The position numbers and the translations under genes were made by a program. From Bacteroidales bacterium (GTDB lineage Bacteria; Bacteroidota; Bacteroidia; Bacteroidales; UBA932), in contig JAEDLO010000020.1 of NCBI GenBank assembly GCA_016295245.1, positions 1 through 21,157 of the forward strand: 21,157 nucleotides of DNA, given 5' to 3'. The notes under the pieces were generated by a model. The model did not search any database. It worked only from the letters and a program-made list of their open reading frames with translations, and was not told the DNA's origin. Positions 6,286 through 13,701 of the stretch are shown in pieces; position 1 is the first letter of the stretch; every line of letters begins with the position of its first letter.

Positions 6286-7563
6286 TTAAGCCAAATCCAT
6301 TTCCGTGCGTTTAGCCTTGATGCCCAAGGAGTTAAGCTCTTGCTCGAAATAGTTCTCGAAGGAAGATTCGGAAATGCCGCGTGAGAAATTGATCACCAGA
6401 TGGTCACCGAAGCCGATGCAGGCCGTCGCGCCCGAGGTGCCACGCTGCCTGCCGAGGATGAAATCCATTTCACGCACGTGTGCTGCCATCGCCTCAGGAA
6501 GAGTGATTTTGCCGAGGTTTGACAGGGTCTGTGAACAGTATCTGTCCCCTTTCAGACGGTTGACGGTATCAATTACAGGACGTTTGAGCAGCCTTGGGAT
6601 GGAGCGCACGAAGATACTGTCCTCAAGACTCACATTCCGTGCAATCTTTGGCCTGAGGTTACACTTCATCGTGAAAAGATTCTTCTGGAGTGAGACAGTC
6701 TTGATAATATCTTCGAAACTGAAGTAACCGTGTGATACATCCACACCCAGGTGCATATATGAAGAATAGTTTCTCAAAGTCATACCACCGAAAATCCTTC
6801 TGAGGTCGATAGGAACATTGACCTTGAGGACATTTCTTCTCGGGCGGGGATCATCTGCATGGACATTCTGGAGAGCGCTAACCATCAGGGCTGTGACAGT
6901 ATCAGTTAGAGTATAGCCCATATTTGCGGAATACGCCTTCAGCTCCGACATAGGGATGTCAAAACGTATATTGTGAAGCACACCACCAGCCTCTTTTGTT
7001 CCTTTGATGTGATATGCCGGATCGTTTTTCTCCAAAGCGCCCTTCAGTCCGCTGAACGCACGGAAACTGTCTTCAATCTCTTTTTCGACAGGGGTATCTG
7101 CGGGGTTGAGGATAAGATTGTTGTATTCGATTTGGATACCGTGGCGAAGTCTGAGATATTCGCCGGTCAGTGTCATAAGAAAGGTCAGGGCTGCATTGCC
7201 GTCTCCCAGCACGTGGAAGATATCGAGCACTATGCGCCTGCAGTCAGCGCTGACACGGAACATATAGCCACCGTTTTTCTTGAAGTCAAATCTGTCAAGG
7301 CGGTCAAGGGGCGTCACTTTCGGAGCAGCATCAAGCTTCTCGAGATACCACCAGAAAGCTCCGTTGGAGAGCGTGTATCCGAAATGAGGTATGCGCCTTA
7401 CTGTCGCTTCAAGGGCTGACTGTAGCGTTGCTTCGTCAACCATCTCGTCCAGGCTGACGCAAAGACGGAAAAGAGAGGCATAGCTGCGGCTCAGGCAGGC
7501 CGGGTAAATATTGGAGGCATTGTCAAGCCTCAGTCTTATAGGTGTTGTCATAACAGCGTTCAA
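6286..7563 (-). CDS. Condensation-fold acyltransferase (alcohol acetyltransferase-like)
   Basis: 425 aa. It belongs to the chloramphenicol-acetyltransferase/condensation-like fold: the HxxxDG catalytic motif is visible as FHVLGDG with His117 and Asp121. The N-terminal LDNASNIYP segment is typical of stand-alone acyltransferases of this type in gut anaerobes. These enzymes move an acyl group from CoA or a carrier to an alcohol or amine. No transmembrane helix, carrier domain or adenylation domain is fused. It is followed 25 bp later by an acyl-activating enzyme, which suggests that the ligase supplies the acyl donor. The ATG at 7551 is an alternative start and would give a longer leader behind the promoter at 7577. 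The acceptor is unknown; lipid, glycolipid or amine are all possible. Confidence 0.82.
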   Translation of the reverse strand: MNAVMTTPIRLRLDNASNIYPACLSRSYASLFRLCVSLDEMVDEATLQSALEATVRRIPHFGYTLSNGAFWWYLEKLDAAPKVTPLDRLDRFDFKKNGGYMFRVSADCRRIVLDIFHVLGDGNAALTFLMTLTGEYLRLRHGIQIEYNNLILNPADTPVEKEIEDSFRAFSGLKGALEKNDPAYHIKGTKEAGGVLHNIRFDIPMSELKAYSANMGYTLTDTVTALMVSALQNVHADDPRPRRNVLKVNVPIDLRRIFGGMTLRNYSSYMHLGVDVSHGYFSFEDIIKTVSLQKNLFTMKCNLRPKIARNVSLEDSIFVRSIPRLLKRPVIDTVNRLKGDRYCSQTLSNLGKITLPEAMAAHVREMDFILGRQRGTSGATACIGFGDHLVINFSRGISESSFENYFEQELNSLGIKAKRTEMDLA

Positions 7564-7576
7564 ATCAAAAACGCTG

Positions 7577-7607
7577 CAAAATTATTTCCGGCTCTCCTTT
7601 TGGGAAA
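7577..7607 (-). promoter_or_regulatory. Promoter of the acyltransferase-ligase operon
   Basis: On the minus strand TAATTTTG (7584-7577) matches TAnnTTTG fully. TTTC (7607-7604) lies 19 bp upstream as an imperfect -33. The leader would be only about 8 nt to the ATG at 7563, or about 20 nt to the ATG at 7551. Confidence 0.5.
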
Positions 7608-7619
7608 GAAAGTGCAACG

Positions 7620-7661
7620 GGGACGAAGTTTTAGTTATGAAAACCCTGATTTTGGGACGAA
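7620..7661. repeat. Direct repeat GGGACGAA x2 upstream of the operon promoter
   Basis: GGGACGAA occurs at 7620-7627 and 7654-7661 (34-bp period; TTCGTCCC read toward the operon), with a partial GGGACC at 7675-7680. They sit upstream of the predicted -33, a suitable place for an activator, but the binder is unknown. Confidence 0.3.
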
Positions 7662-7698
7662 AACGGCAAAAATAGGGACCAATTCAGAATAAAACTAA

Positions 7699-7726
7699 TT
7701 TTATCCCTGACTGTTTTGGGATAAAA
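7699..7726 (-). terminator. Stem-loop spanning the flavoprotein stop codon (possible terminator)
   Basis: TTTTATCCC (7699-7707) pairs with GGGATAAAA (7718-7726) around a 10-nt loop. The flavoprotein stop codon (7701-7703) lies inside the hairpin. A moderately T-rich stretch follows on the minus strand. It may end transcription before the acyltransferase promoter. Confidence 0.45.
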
Positions 7727-9077
7727 AGAGGGCAGAATTCCGGCCTGCAAGAGCTCCCGTACAGAACGCACCCTGAAGATTGTAGCCTCCAGTATCGGCA
7801 TCGAAGTCCATAAGTTCTCCACAGAAATACAAGCCCTCAACGAGCCTTGAAGCCATAGTCTTCGCTATGATTTCATCGGTATCCACGCCTCCGGCGGTCA
7901 CGACGCAACGCTCATAGCCCACGAAACCCGCAAGAGGAAAGCGCCAGGCCTTCAGGCGCTTGGCTATGGTTGGCAGATTGATCCAAACCTTGGTATCGCG
8001 CCGGCCTCTGCGCTCAACAGTGATGATATCCGGATTCATCAGATTGAAGCCCGGGATAAGGTCCCAAGGCATCAGTTTTCCAAGAAGAATACGACACTTC
8101 TCCTTCTCCCTGAGCCGTCTTGAGCGGGGATCGGTATCCACCTCTTTCCACAGCGCCTTGACTCTTTCAGTGAGCTCCGTAAGATCAACTCCGGGTTTGA
8201 GGTCAAGCTCCAGACAGCAGCGTGATCCGTTTATCATAGACTTCACAGCCTTGCGGCTCAACTGAAAACCCAGAGGCCCCTCCATTCCCCCATCAGTGAA
8301 ATCAAGGTCACCGAACTCCGAATCAGCCACAGTCCCTTCGATCTCCAGACTAAGTCTGACATTCTTGAGCTGCACTCCCTTGAGGCTTTCTCCCAGGGGC
8401 GAAAGGGCTTCGCTCCTGTCTATGTGCAGGCCGTCCGGCTTGCTGATTTCCTTGTAGAGGGCGGGAACAAGGGCGGTAAGGGACGGGAAGGTCGGGGTGA
8501 TATGGTGGCCGAGCGAGCTGGCGAAACGGTAGCCGTCTCCGCTAGAGCCGGTTGTGGGATAGCTCAAGCCACCGGTAGCCAGAATCAAGGCCTTACAGTG
8601 ACAACAGCTGCTGTCCGAAAGATCCAGGGCAAAACCTCCCTGTTCCCTTCTTACTTCCAGAACCTCGATTCCCGTCACTATTTTGACTCCCACTGAATTG
8701 CAGGCGAGCACCAGCGTGTCCACCACATCCGATGCGTGATATGAAGTCGGGAATGCGCGGTCTCCGCGTTCAATGACGCTTTTCATACCGAAACTATCGA
8801 AAAAATCGACGAGTTTCTCAGGAGTGAGGTTATAGAAAGCCGATTTGATAAAAGGTACCTTGGACCTGATGTGGCCAGAGAAGTCATTCCAATCCTTAAC
8901 ATTGGTGAAATTGCAACGCCCCTTGCCTGTTATCATTAGTTTACGGGCAGGACGCGGCATCTTCTCGAGCACGGTCACCTGAGCGCAAACACCCTCATTT
9001 GCAAGTGTTGCGGCTGCGTGGTAGGCCGCCATAAGACCAGACGCGCCTCCGCCTATTACGACTATTTCAGCTTTCAT
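7701..9077 (-). CDS. FAD-dependent oxidoreductase, BaiN/HI0933 family
   Basis: 458 aa from the chosen ATG at 9077. The N-terminal dinucleotide-binding motif IGGGASGLMAAYHAA directly follows MKAEIVV, and further upstream codons would run into the SRP RNA gene, so this start is preferred. Other family marks are KMPRPARKLMITGKGRCNF, the LATGGLSYPTTGSSGDG segment, and the C-terminal LYFCGELMDFDADTGGYNLQ block where FAD binds. Family members are cytosolic flavoproteins; only a few have an assigned reaction (BaiN in bile-acid dehydroxylation), and most genomes carry one of unknown role. It begins 20 bp after the predicted end of the SRP RNA with no evident promoter between. Family assignment is sure; reaction is not. 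Confidence 0.9.
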   Translation of the reverse strand: MKAEIVVIGGGASGLMAAYHAAATLANEGVCAQVTVLEKMPRPARKLMITGKGRCNFTNVKDWNDFSGHIRSKVPFIKSAFYNLTPEKLVDFFDSFGMKSVIERGDRAFPTSYHASDVVDTLVLACNSVGVKIVTGIEVLEVRREQGGFALDLSDSSCCHCKALILATGGLSYPTTGSSGDGYRFASSLGHHITPTFPSLTALVPALYKEISKPDGLHIDRSEALSPLGESLKGVQLKNVRLSLEIEGTVADSEFGDLDFTDGGMEGPLGFQLSRKAVKSMINGSRCCLELDLKPGVDLTELTERVKALWKEVDTDPRSRRLREKEKCRILLGKLMPWDLIPGFNLMNPDIITVERRGRRDTKVWINLPTIAKRLKAWRFPLAGFVGYERCVVTAGGVDTDEIIAKTMASRLVEGLYFCGELMDFDADTGGYNLQGAFCTGALAGRNSALFLSQNSQG

Positions 9078-9090
9078 TTCTTCCGGGTAC

Positions 9091-9194
9091 AAAAAAAGGG
9101 AAAGCTTAGCACATCGCACCGCTACGACCTCCTACCCTTGCTACCTTCCGGTCCTGGGGGAGTTCAGAGGGAGCTGGTCGTGTACGACTTTCCC
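9091..9194 (-). ncRNA. ffs: Signal recognition particle RNA (bacterial small SRP, 4.5S-like)
   Basis: On the minus strand the conserved domain IV core is present: CAGGACCGGAAGGTAGCAAG, with the GGAA tetraloop that binds Ffh. The 5' end GGGAAAG (9194-9188) pairs with CTTTCCC (9104-9098), and ACGACC pairs with GGTCGT further in, giving a single long hairpin of about 97 nt without an Alu domain. A T7 run (9097-9091) follows. With Ffh and FtsY it targets nascent membrane and secreted proteins. The 5' end sits 4 nt after a full-consensus promoter, which fixes the transcript start. Confidence 0.93.
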
Positions 9195-9198
9195 GCTG

Positions 9199-9229
9199 CA
9201 AAGTTAATAAAATATCAGATACTGTCAAA
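9199..9229 (-). promoter_or_regulatory. Consensus promoter of the SRP RNA gene, embedded in the 3' end of cdd
   Basis: On the minus strand TTTG (9229-9226), a 19-bp spacer, then TAACTTTG (9206-9199), a perfect match to TTTG-N19-TAnnTTTG. The RNA 5' end at 9194 is 4 nt beyond the -7 box. The -33 element lies within the last codons of the cytidine deaminase gene. Confidence 0.82.
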
Positions 9230-9688
9230 AATCAGCGGAAGAATATCATCCACTTTGTCAAATTTCCAGATTCGCGATGCCCCTATCATAATCACTGACA
9301 GTGGTTTTCGAGCTTTGGCCTGATACTGGGCCATCACCTGTCGGCAGGCGCCGCAAGGGGTTGCGGGTTCAGAGCCAAGGCGCCCCATCACACCGCCGGC
9401 GAGGGCCAGCGAGAGTATATCCTTATCGGGGTAAGTCGCTCCCGCAGAGAACATTGCGGTACGCTCGGCGCAGAGGCCCGAAGGAAAGGCGGCGTTTTCC
9501 TGATTTGCGCCTTTGACTATCTTGCCGTTTGACAGACGCACGGCCGCCCCGACATGGAAATGCGAATACGGGGCATAAGCTCCGCCCATCGCCTCTATCG
9601 CCGCGCGAGCGAGCTCGCGGTCATCATCTTCAAGCTCTTCTATGGTCCGAAATTCGTGGAAACGGATATTGATCTGTTTTTCTGTCAT
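9215..9688 (-). CDS. cdd: Cytidine deaminase
   Basis: 157 aa from the ATG at 9688, normal for a homotetrameric cytidine deaminase. It deaminates cytidine and deoxycytidine to uridine and deoxyuridine in pyrimidine salvage, in the cytosol. Zinc-site and catalytic motifs are complete: CAERTA (Cys plus catalytic Glu) and PCGACRQ (two Cys). YAPYSHFHVGAA and the GANQENAAFPSGL substrate-binding segment are also present. A TTG at 9730 would extend the frame by 14 residues but overlaps the mnmA stop and adds no conserved sequence. It lies 38 bp downstream of mnmA and may be read from that operon or from a -7-like box at 9711. Its end contains the SRP RNA promoter. Confidence 0.93.
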   Translation of the reverse strand: MTEKQINIRFHEFRTIEELEDDDRELARAAIEAMGGAYAPYSHFHVGAAVRLSNGKIVKGANQENAAFPSGLCAERTAMFSAGATYPDKDILSLALAGGVMGRLGSEPATPCGACRQVMAQYQAKARKPLSVIMIGASRIWKFDKVDDILPLIFDSI

Positions 9689-9710
9689 CGCAGATGTGAT
9701 TGGTCCGCAG

Positions 9711-9718
9711 CAAATATA
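9711..9718 (-). promoter_or_regulatory. Possible -7 element of a cdd promoter
   Basis: TATATTTG on the minus strand (9718-9711) matches TAnnTTTG in the 38-bp gap between mnmA and cdd, about 22 bp before the cdd ATG. No TTTG lies at the proper distance upstream, so it is weak. Confidence 0.3.
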
Positions 9719-9726
9719 ACAATTTT

Positions 9727-11004
9727 TCAATACTGGATTACACCGCTACCCAGCATTTCACCGTCAAGGGCATACCATACGGCGAATTGTCCTGCAGTTA
9801 TGCTGCGCTGAGGCAGGTCAAAAAGCACGAACAGCCCGTTTTCACGACAGATCAGCAAGGCATCCTGCAAAGGCTGGCGATAGCGGATGCGTACTTTATA
9901 ACGGCGCATCTGCCCGGGCTCCATCTTTTCCGACGGGCGTATCCAGTGGACTTCCTCCGGAAGTATCCTCAAACAGCGCCTCATAAGGCCCTTATGGTCC
10001 TCACCTTCACCGACATAGACCCTGTTCGAGGCGACATCGGTGGAAATCACGAAGATAGGCTTGGAGTGGCCGCCTATGCCCAGGCCCTTCCTCTGTCCCA
10101 TAGTGTAGAACTGGGCTCCTTCGTGACGTCCCGCTATCACGGCGTAAGGGTTTGGCTTGTATCGGGTCTTCTTGATATGCTTCTTGCCTGAGCGATAGGT
10201 CTCGGTCTCGAACTGTATTCCTGAGTAGTCAAGAGGTCTGGAAAGTTCCAGAAGATCCTCATCAGAGAGGTTTTCGACAGGCACCCCAAGCAGGCTGCAG
10301 TCCAGGGCATATTTTTCAGACTGCTCATACCAGGCATCAAAAACTTCCACCACGTCCCCCTCGCAGCTCTTGAGCTTCTGCTGAAGGAATACCGGCAGAT
10401 CAACCTTGCCCACAAAGCAGATGCCCTGGGAGTCCTTCTTGTCGGCCGAAGGCAAATCCGCCTCGGCGGCAAGCCGGCGCACCTCCGGTTTGAGCAGGTC
10501 TCCGATCGGGAACATCGCCGAAGAGAGCTGTTCCTGATTAAGTTGACATAGAAAATAGCTCTGATCCTTGTTGGGGTCGGTTCCGGCAAGGATCCTGCAA
10601 GTCCCGTCGGGAAGGGTTTCCTTGCGGCAGTAATGTCCCGTCGCCACCATATCCGCGCCCAGCTTGCGGGCGGCCTCGAGAAAGGCGTCAAACTTTATCT
10701 CGCTGTTGCAGAGCACGTCAGGATTGGGCGTACGCCCCTTGGCATACTCATCGAACATATAATCCACGACCTTGGCGCGGTATTCCCGGCTCAGGTCCAC
10801 AAAGTAGAACGGAATGCCTATCTTGCGGGCAACCATCTCAGCGACGAAGCGGTCCTCTTCCCACTCGCAGTCGCCGTGAAGCGTGCCTTCGGTGTCGTGC
10901 CAGTTCTGCATAAACATCGCAAACACGTCATAACCCTGCCTTTTGAGCAGCAGCGCAGCCACGCTGGAGTCCACGCCTCCCGAAAGTCCTACACAGATTT
11001 TCAT
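9727..11004 (-). CDS. mnmA: tRNA-specific 2-thiouridylase MnmA, with a large internal insertion
   Basis: 425 aa; the family is usually about 350-380. MnmA adenylates U34 of Glu, Gln and Lys tRNAs and transfers sulfur to give s2U34. Visible: the ATP-pyrophosphatase loop SGGVDSS (8-14), NPDVLCN with Cys99, SQGICFVG with Cys196 (the two active-site cysteines), ATGHYCR, and TMGQRKGLGIGG (301-312). The C-terminal beta-barrel ends in ITAGQFAVWY. The extra length is an insertion of roughly 65 residues at about 223-292, between GDVVEVFDAW and HEGAQFYTMG; it is charged and in frame, so it is not a frameshift. The ATG overlaps the stop of the upstream flavoprotein gene (ATGA), suggesting translational coupling. 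Confidence 0.95.
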   Translation of the reverse strand: MKICVGLSGGVDSSVAALLLKRQGYDVFAMFMQNWHDTEGTLHGDCEWEEDRFVAEMVARKIGIPFYFVDLSREYRAKVVDYMFDEYAKGRTPNPDVLCNSEIKFDAFLEAARKLGADMVATGHYCRKETLPDGTCRILAGTDPNKDQSYFLCQLNQEQLSSAMFPIGDLLKPEVRRLAAEADLPSADKKDSQGICFVGKVDLPVFLQQKLKSCEGDVVEVFDAWYEQSEKYALDCSLLGVPVENLSDEDLLELSRPLDYSGIQFETETYRSGKKHIKKTRYKPNPYAVIAGRHEGAQFYTMGQRKGLGIGGHSKPIFVISTDVASNRVYVGEGEDHKGLMRRCLRILPEEVHWIRPSEKMEPGQMRRYKVRIRYRQPLQDALLICRENGLFVLFDLPQRSITAGQFAVWYALDGEMLGSGVIQY

Positions 11005-12602
11005 CGGCCCGCCCCCTTCTCCGCATCAAGCGCAGCGGCGACAGCCGTTGCCACGTTTATGCCGTCCATCGCGCTCGAAACTATGCCTCCGGCGTAACCG
11101 GCTCCCTCGCCGCAAGGGTAGATGCCCGGGATGGAGACATATTCGCAGCTTTGGGCGTCGCGCGGAATCCTCACAGGCGAGGACGTGCGGCTTTCGACAG
11201 CCAGCAGAAGCGCGGCGTTTGTGTAGTAGTTGCGTATGCCCACCCTCGGGAAAGCCTTGCGCAGGCGGTCTGCTACCATAGGCGGTAGCAGCTCGTGAAG
11301 CGGTGCGGACACTATACCCGGACGGTAGGATGTCTCCGGCAGTGATTTTGACATCTTTCCGAGGCAGAAATCCTCCATCCTCTGGGCGGGAGCCGCCATA
11401 TTATTGCATTCCGGCGAGCAAACCACGGCATCAGGGTCGCTCTTTTTGCCCTTCATCTTGCGCGCAGGGCGGTTTTTCGCCTCGACGAGTGCGCTCTGGG
11501 CGTAATCATACATCTTCTTCTCGACTTCGTGCTGGAAGTCCATCAGGCGCAAAGGGCTGTCTCCGGCCACGTCCTCCGGCTCAATCTGCACCACGACGCC
11601 GGCGTTTGCGAACTTACCGTTGCGGGCGGAATTGGACATACCGTTGAGCACTACGGTGCCTTCTTCGGTGGACGACGGCACCAGAATGCCGCCGGGGCAC
11701 ATACAGAAGGAGAACACGCCACGGCCGTCAACCTGCTCGACAAAGGAGTACTCCGCTGCCGGCACGCCCGGCTTCCACGCGCCGTGATACTGGCTCCAGT
11801 TGATCTTTTCCTGCGGATGCTCAACCCTCACGCCCAGCGCGAAGCCCTTGGCCTCGAGGCTTCCGCCCTTGGCCTGAAGCATCTCATACACATCCCTTGC
11901 GGAATGGCCAGTGGCCAGGATAACCTTCGAAGCGGCAAAGAAGCGACCGTCCGCGCAGCGGCAGCCTTCGGGGCTGATTTCCACCACGCGCGCCCCGAAG
12001 TGATACTCTCCTCCCCTGGCAGTTACGAAATTGCGAATATTCTCAACTATGGCAGGAAGCTTGTCGGAGCCGATGTGGGGATGGGCGTCAATCAGGATGT
12101 CCGGCGATGCGCCGAACTTCACCAGCTGGTAGAGCACTTCGCGTATGTCGCCGCGCTTGCTTGACCGGGTGTAAAGCTTGCCGTCCGAAAAAGCGCCTGC
12201 ACCGCCTTCACCGTAGCAATAGTTCGACTCGGGGTCAACCACGCCTTCGCGCGAGAGCCTGGCCATATCGAACTTGCGCTCGTGGACATTCTTGCCGCGT
12301 TCGAGCACTATCGGCTTGTAGCCCAGCATAATGAGCTTGAGCGCCGCAAACATACCCGCAGGCCCGGCGCCTACTACGGCCACTGCAGGCCTGTCCGCAA
12401 CTGAGTCGCAGTACTCCGGAAGCGAATAGGGCACATAAGCGTCCTCCGGCGCATAAGCTTCATACTGATAGCGCCATACAGGCTCCTTGCGGGCATCTAT
12501 GGAGCGCTTCTTGAGCACCCACTGCAGGCCGCCGGCCTTCGCCTCAATCTCCTTCAGGCGCGGTTCCCGTGTAAGGGGGCAGGATATCTCGAATGTCTTC
12601 AT
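11001..12602 (-). CDS. FAD-dependent dehydrogenase (COG2509-type NAD(P)/FAD oxidoreductase)
   Basis: 533 aa. An N-terminal domain of about 70 residues precedes the Rossmann motif VVGAGPAGMFAALKL (76-90). Then come LERGKNVHERK, the GEGGAGAFSDGKLYTR segment, an LATGHSARDVYEML segment, FSFCMCPGG, and a C-terminal FAD block IYPCGEGAGYAGGI. This layout is that of the widespread COG2509 uncharacterised dehydrogenases, predicted cytosolic and FAD-binding; the substrate is not known. It starts 9 bp after tsaD and its stop overlaps the mnmA start by 4 bp, so tsaD, this gene and mnmA form an operon. Whether it has a role in RNA modification is only suggested by context. Confidence 0.88.
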   Translation of the reverse strand: MKTFEISCPLTREPRLKEIEAKAGGLQWVLKKRSIDARKEPVWRYQYEAYAPEDAYVPYSLPEYCDSVADRPAVAVVGAGPAGMFAALKLIMLGYKPIVLERGKNVHERKFDMARLSREGVVDPESNYCYGEGGAGAFSDGKLYTRSSKRGDIREVLYQLVKFGASPDILIDAHPHIGSDKLPAIVENIRNFVTARGGEYHFGARVVEISPEGCRCADGRFFAASKVILATGHSARDVYEMLQAKGGSLEAKGFALGVRVEHPQEKINWSQYHGAWKPGVPAAEYSFVEQVDGRGVFSFCMCPGGILVPSSTEEGTVVLNGMSNSARNGKFANAGVVVQIEPEDVAGDSPLRLMDFQHEVEKKMYDYAQSALVEAKNRPARKMKGKKSDPDAVVCSPECNNMAAPAQRMEDFCLGKMSKSLPETSYRPGIVSAPLHELLPPMVADRLRKAFPRVGIRNYYTNAALLLAVESRTSSPVRIPRDAQSCEYVSIPGIYPCGEGAGYAGGIVSSAMDGINVATAVAAALDAEKGAGR

Positions 12603-12611
12603 AAACAGGCT

Positions 12612-13634
12612 CTAGAAATCGGACATTCGCGACACCGGAGCCACGTCCAGAGGGGTTCTCTCCCCTGCCAGATAATGGTGGTAACCGGCGATTGCGATCA
12701 TAGCCGCATTGTCCGTAGTAAATTTGAATTCAGGCAGATAGGTATTCCATCCCCGCTTGGCGCCCTCCTTGACGATGCGATCGCGAAGGCCGCTGTTGGC
12801 GGAAACGCCGCCGCCTATGGTAATCTCGCGGATTCCGGTCTGCTTTGCCGCCTTGATGAGTTTGCCCATCAGGATGTCAATGAGCGCCTTCTGGAAAGAG
12901 GCGCAGATGTCCTCCTTGTTCTTCTCCATAAACTGCGGGTCCTTTGCCATCTCGTCCCTGACGAAATACAGCAGGGAGGTCTTGATGCCCGAGAAGCTGT
13001 AGTTCAGCCCCTCGACGCGCGGCTTTGCGAACTGGAAGCGGTTTTCATCGCCGAGTTTTGCCAGCCTGTCGATGACAGGACCTCCCGGATAGCCCAGACC
13101 CATCATCTTTGAGCACTTGTCAAAGGCCTCGCCGACGGCGTCGTCTATGGTCTGGCCGAGAATCTCGAAATGCAGGGGGTCGTCCACCCTGACTATCTGG
13201 GAGTTGCCTCCGCTTACCAGAAGGCACAGGTACGGGAAGGAAGGCTCCCTGACCGCTTTGCCCTCTTCGCGGATGAAGTTCGCCAGAAGGTGGCCCTGGA
13301 GATGGTTCACCATCACTATCGGGATGTCAAGCGCAAGGCCCATCGCCTTGGCGAAAGACGTGCCTACCAGGAGCGAGCCGAGCAGTCCCGGCCCCCTTGT
13401 GAAGGCGATTGCGCTAAGTTCCTCAGGCTTCACCCCCGCCCTTGAGAGAGCCTCGCTCACCACTGGAACGATATTGAGTTCGTGGGCCCTGGAAGCAAGT
13501 TCGGGCACAACTCCTCCATAAGCCTTGTGGACATCCTGGCTCGCAATTACGTTCGACAGAAGGTAGCCGTCGCGGATTACGGCCGCCGAGGTGTCGTCGC
13601 AAGAAGATTCTATTCCGAGGATAATGTCTGCCAT
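12612..13634 (-). CDS. tsaD: tRNA N6-adenosine threonylcarbamoyltransferase TsaD
   Basis: 340 aa, standard length. It transfers the threonylcarbamoyl group from TC-AMP to A37 of ANN-decoding tRNAs (t6A), together with TsaB and TsaE. Kae1/TsaD family marks: LGIESSCDDTSAAV at the N-terminus, VVPELASRAHELN, the metal-binding HLQGH (His111, His115), LLVSGGNSQIV (nucleotide loop), GYPGGP, GGGVSANSGLR and FTTDNAAMIA near the C-terminus. It is the first gene of a minus-strand operon with the COG2509 flavoprotein and mnmA. It diverges from tamB across a 67-bp region with a -7 box at 13663-13670. Its product is the substrate of MtaB, encoded at the right end of the window. Confidence 0.97.
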   Translation of the reverse strand: MADIILGIESSCDDTSAAVIRDGYLLSNVIASQDVHKAYGGVVPELASRAHELNIVPVVSEALSRAGVKPEELSAIAFTRGPGLLGSLLVGTSFAKAMGLALDIPIVMVNHLQGHLLANFIREEGKAVREPSFPYLCLLVSGGNSQIVRVDDPLHFEILGQTIDDAVGEAFDKCSKMMGLGYPGGPVIDRLAKLGDENRFQFAKPRVEGLNYSFSGIKTSLLYFVRDEMAKDPQFMEKNKEDICASFQKALIDILMGKLIKAAKQTGIREITIGGGVSANSGLRDRIVKEGAKRGWNTYLPEFKFTTDNAAMIAIAGYHHYLAGERTPLDVAPVSRMSDF

Positions 13635-13662
13635 ACGAATGATTAGTCTTGAAAATACTCGG

Positions 13663-13670
13663 CAAATTTA
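13663..13670 (-). promoter_or_regulatory. -7 element of the tsaD operon promoter
   Basis: TAAATTTG read on the minus strand (13670-13663) matches TAnnTTTG, about 28 bp before the tsaD ATG. The nearest TTTG (13699-13696) is 25 bp upstream rather than the usual 19-21, so the -33 is uncertain. Confidence 0.45.
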
Positions 13671-13681
13671 GTAATAAATAT

Positions 13682-13689
13682 TATATTTG
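13682..13689 (+). promoter_or_regulatory. -7 element of the tamB promoter
   Basis: TATATTTG (13682-13689) matches TAnnTTTG and ends only 12 bp before the tamB ATG, so the leader would be very short (about 7 nt). No good -33 is seen at 19-21 bp. Confidence 0.4.
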
Positions 13690-13701
13690 TAGATTCAAAA
13701 A

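Noticed and set aside
7701..9119. BaiN-type gene starting upstream at 9119
   Set aside because: The 14 extra codons would run through the SRP RNA 3' stem and T-run; the dinucleotide-binding motif begins right after the ATG at 9077.
9018..9323. Plus-strand open frame across the flavoprotein start, SRP RNA and cdd end
   Set aside because: It is antisense to the SRP RNA and its conserved core; no independent support.
9215..9730. Longer cdd starting at TTG 9730
   Set aside because: The extra 14 residues are not family-like, and the TTG overlaps the mnmA stop; the ATG at 9688 gives a normal-length enzyme.
10125..10340. Extra MnmA segment as a frameshift or intein
   Set aside because: The frame is continuous, downstream motifs stay in register, and no intein splice motifs are seen.
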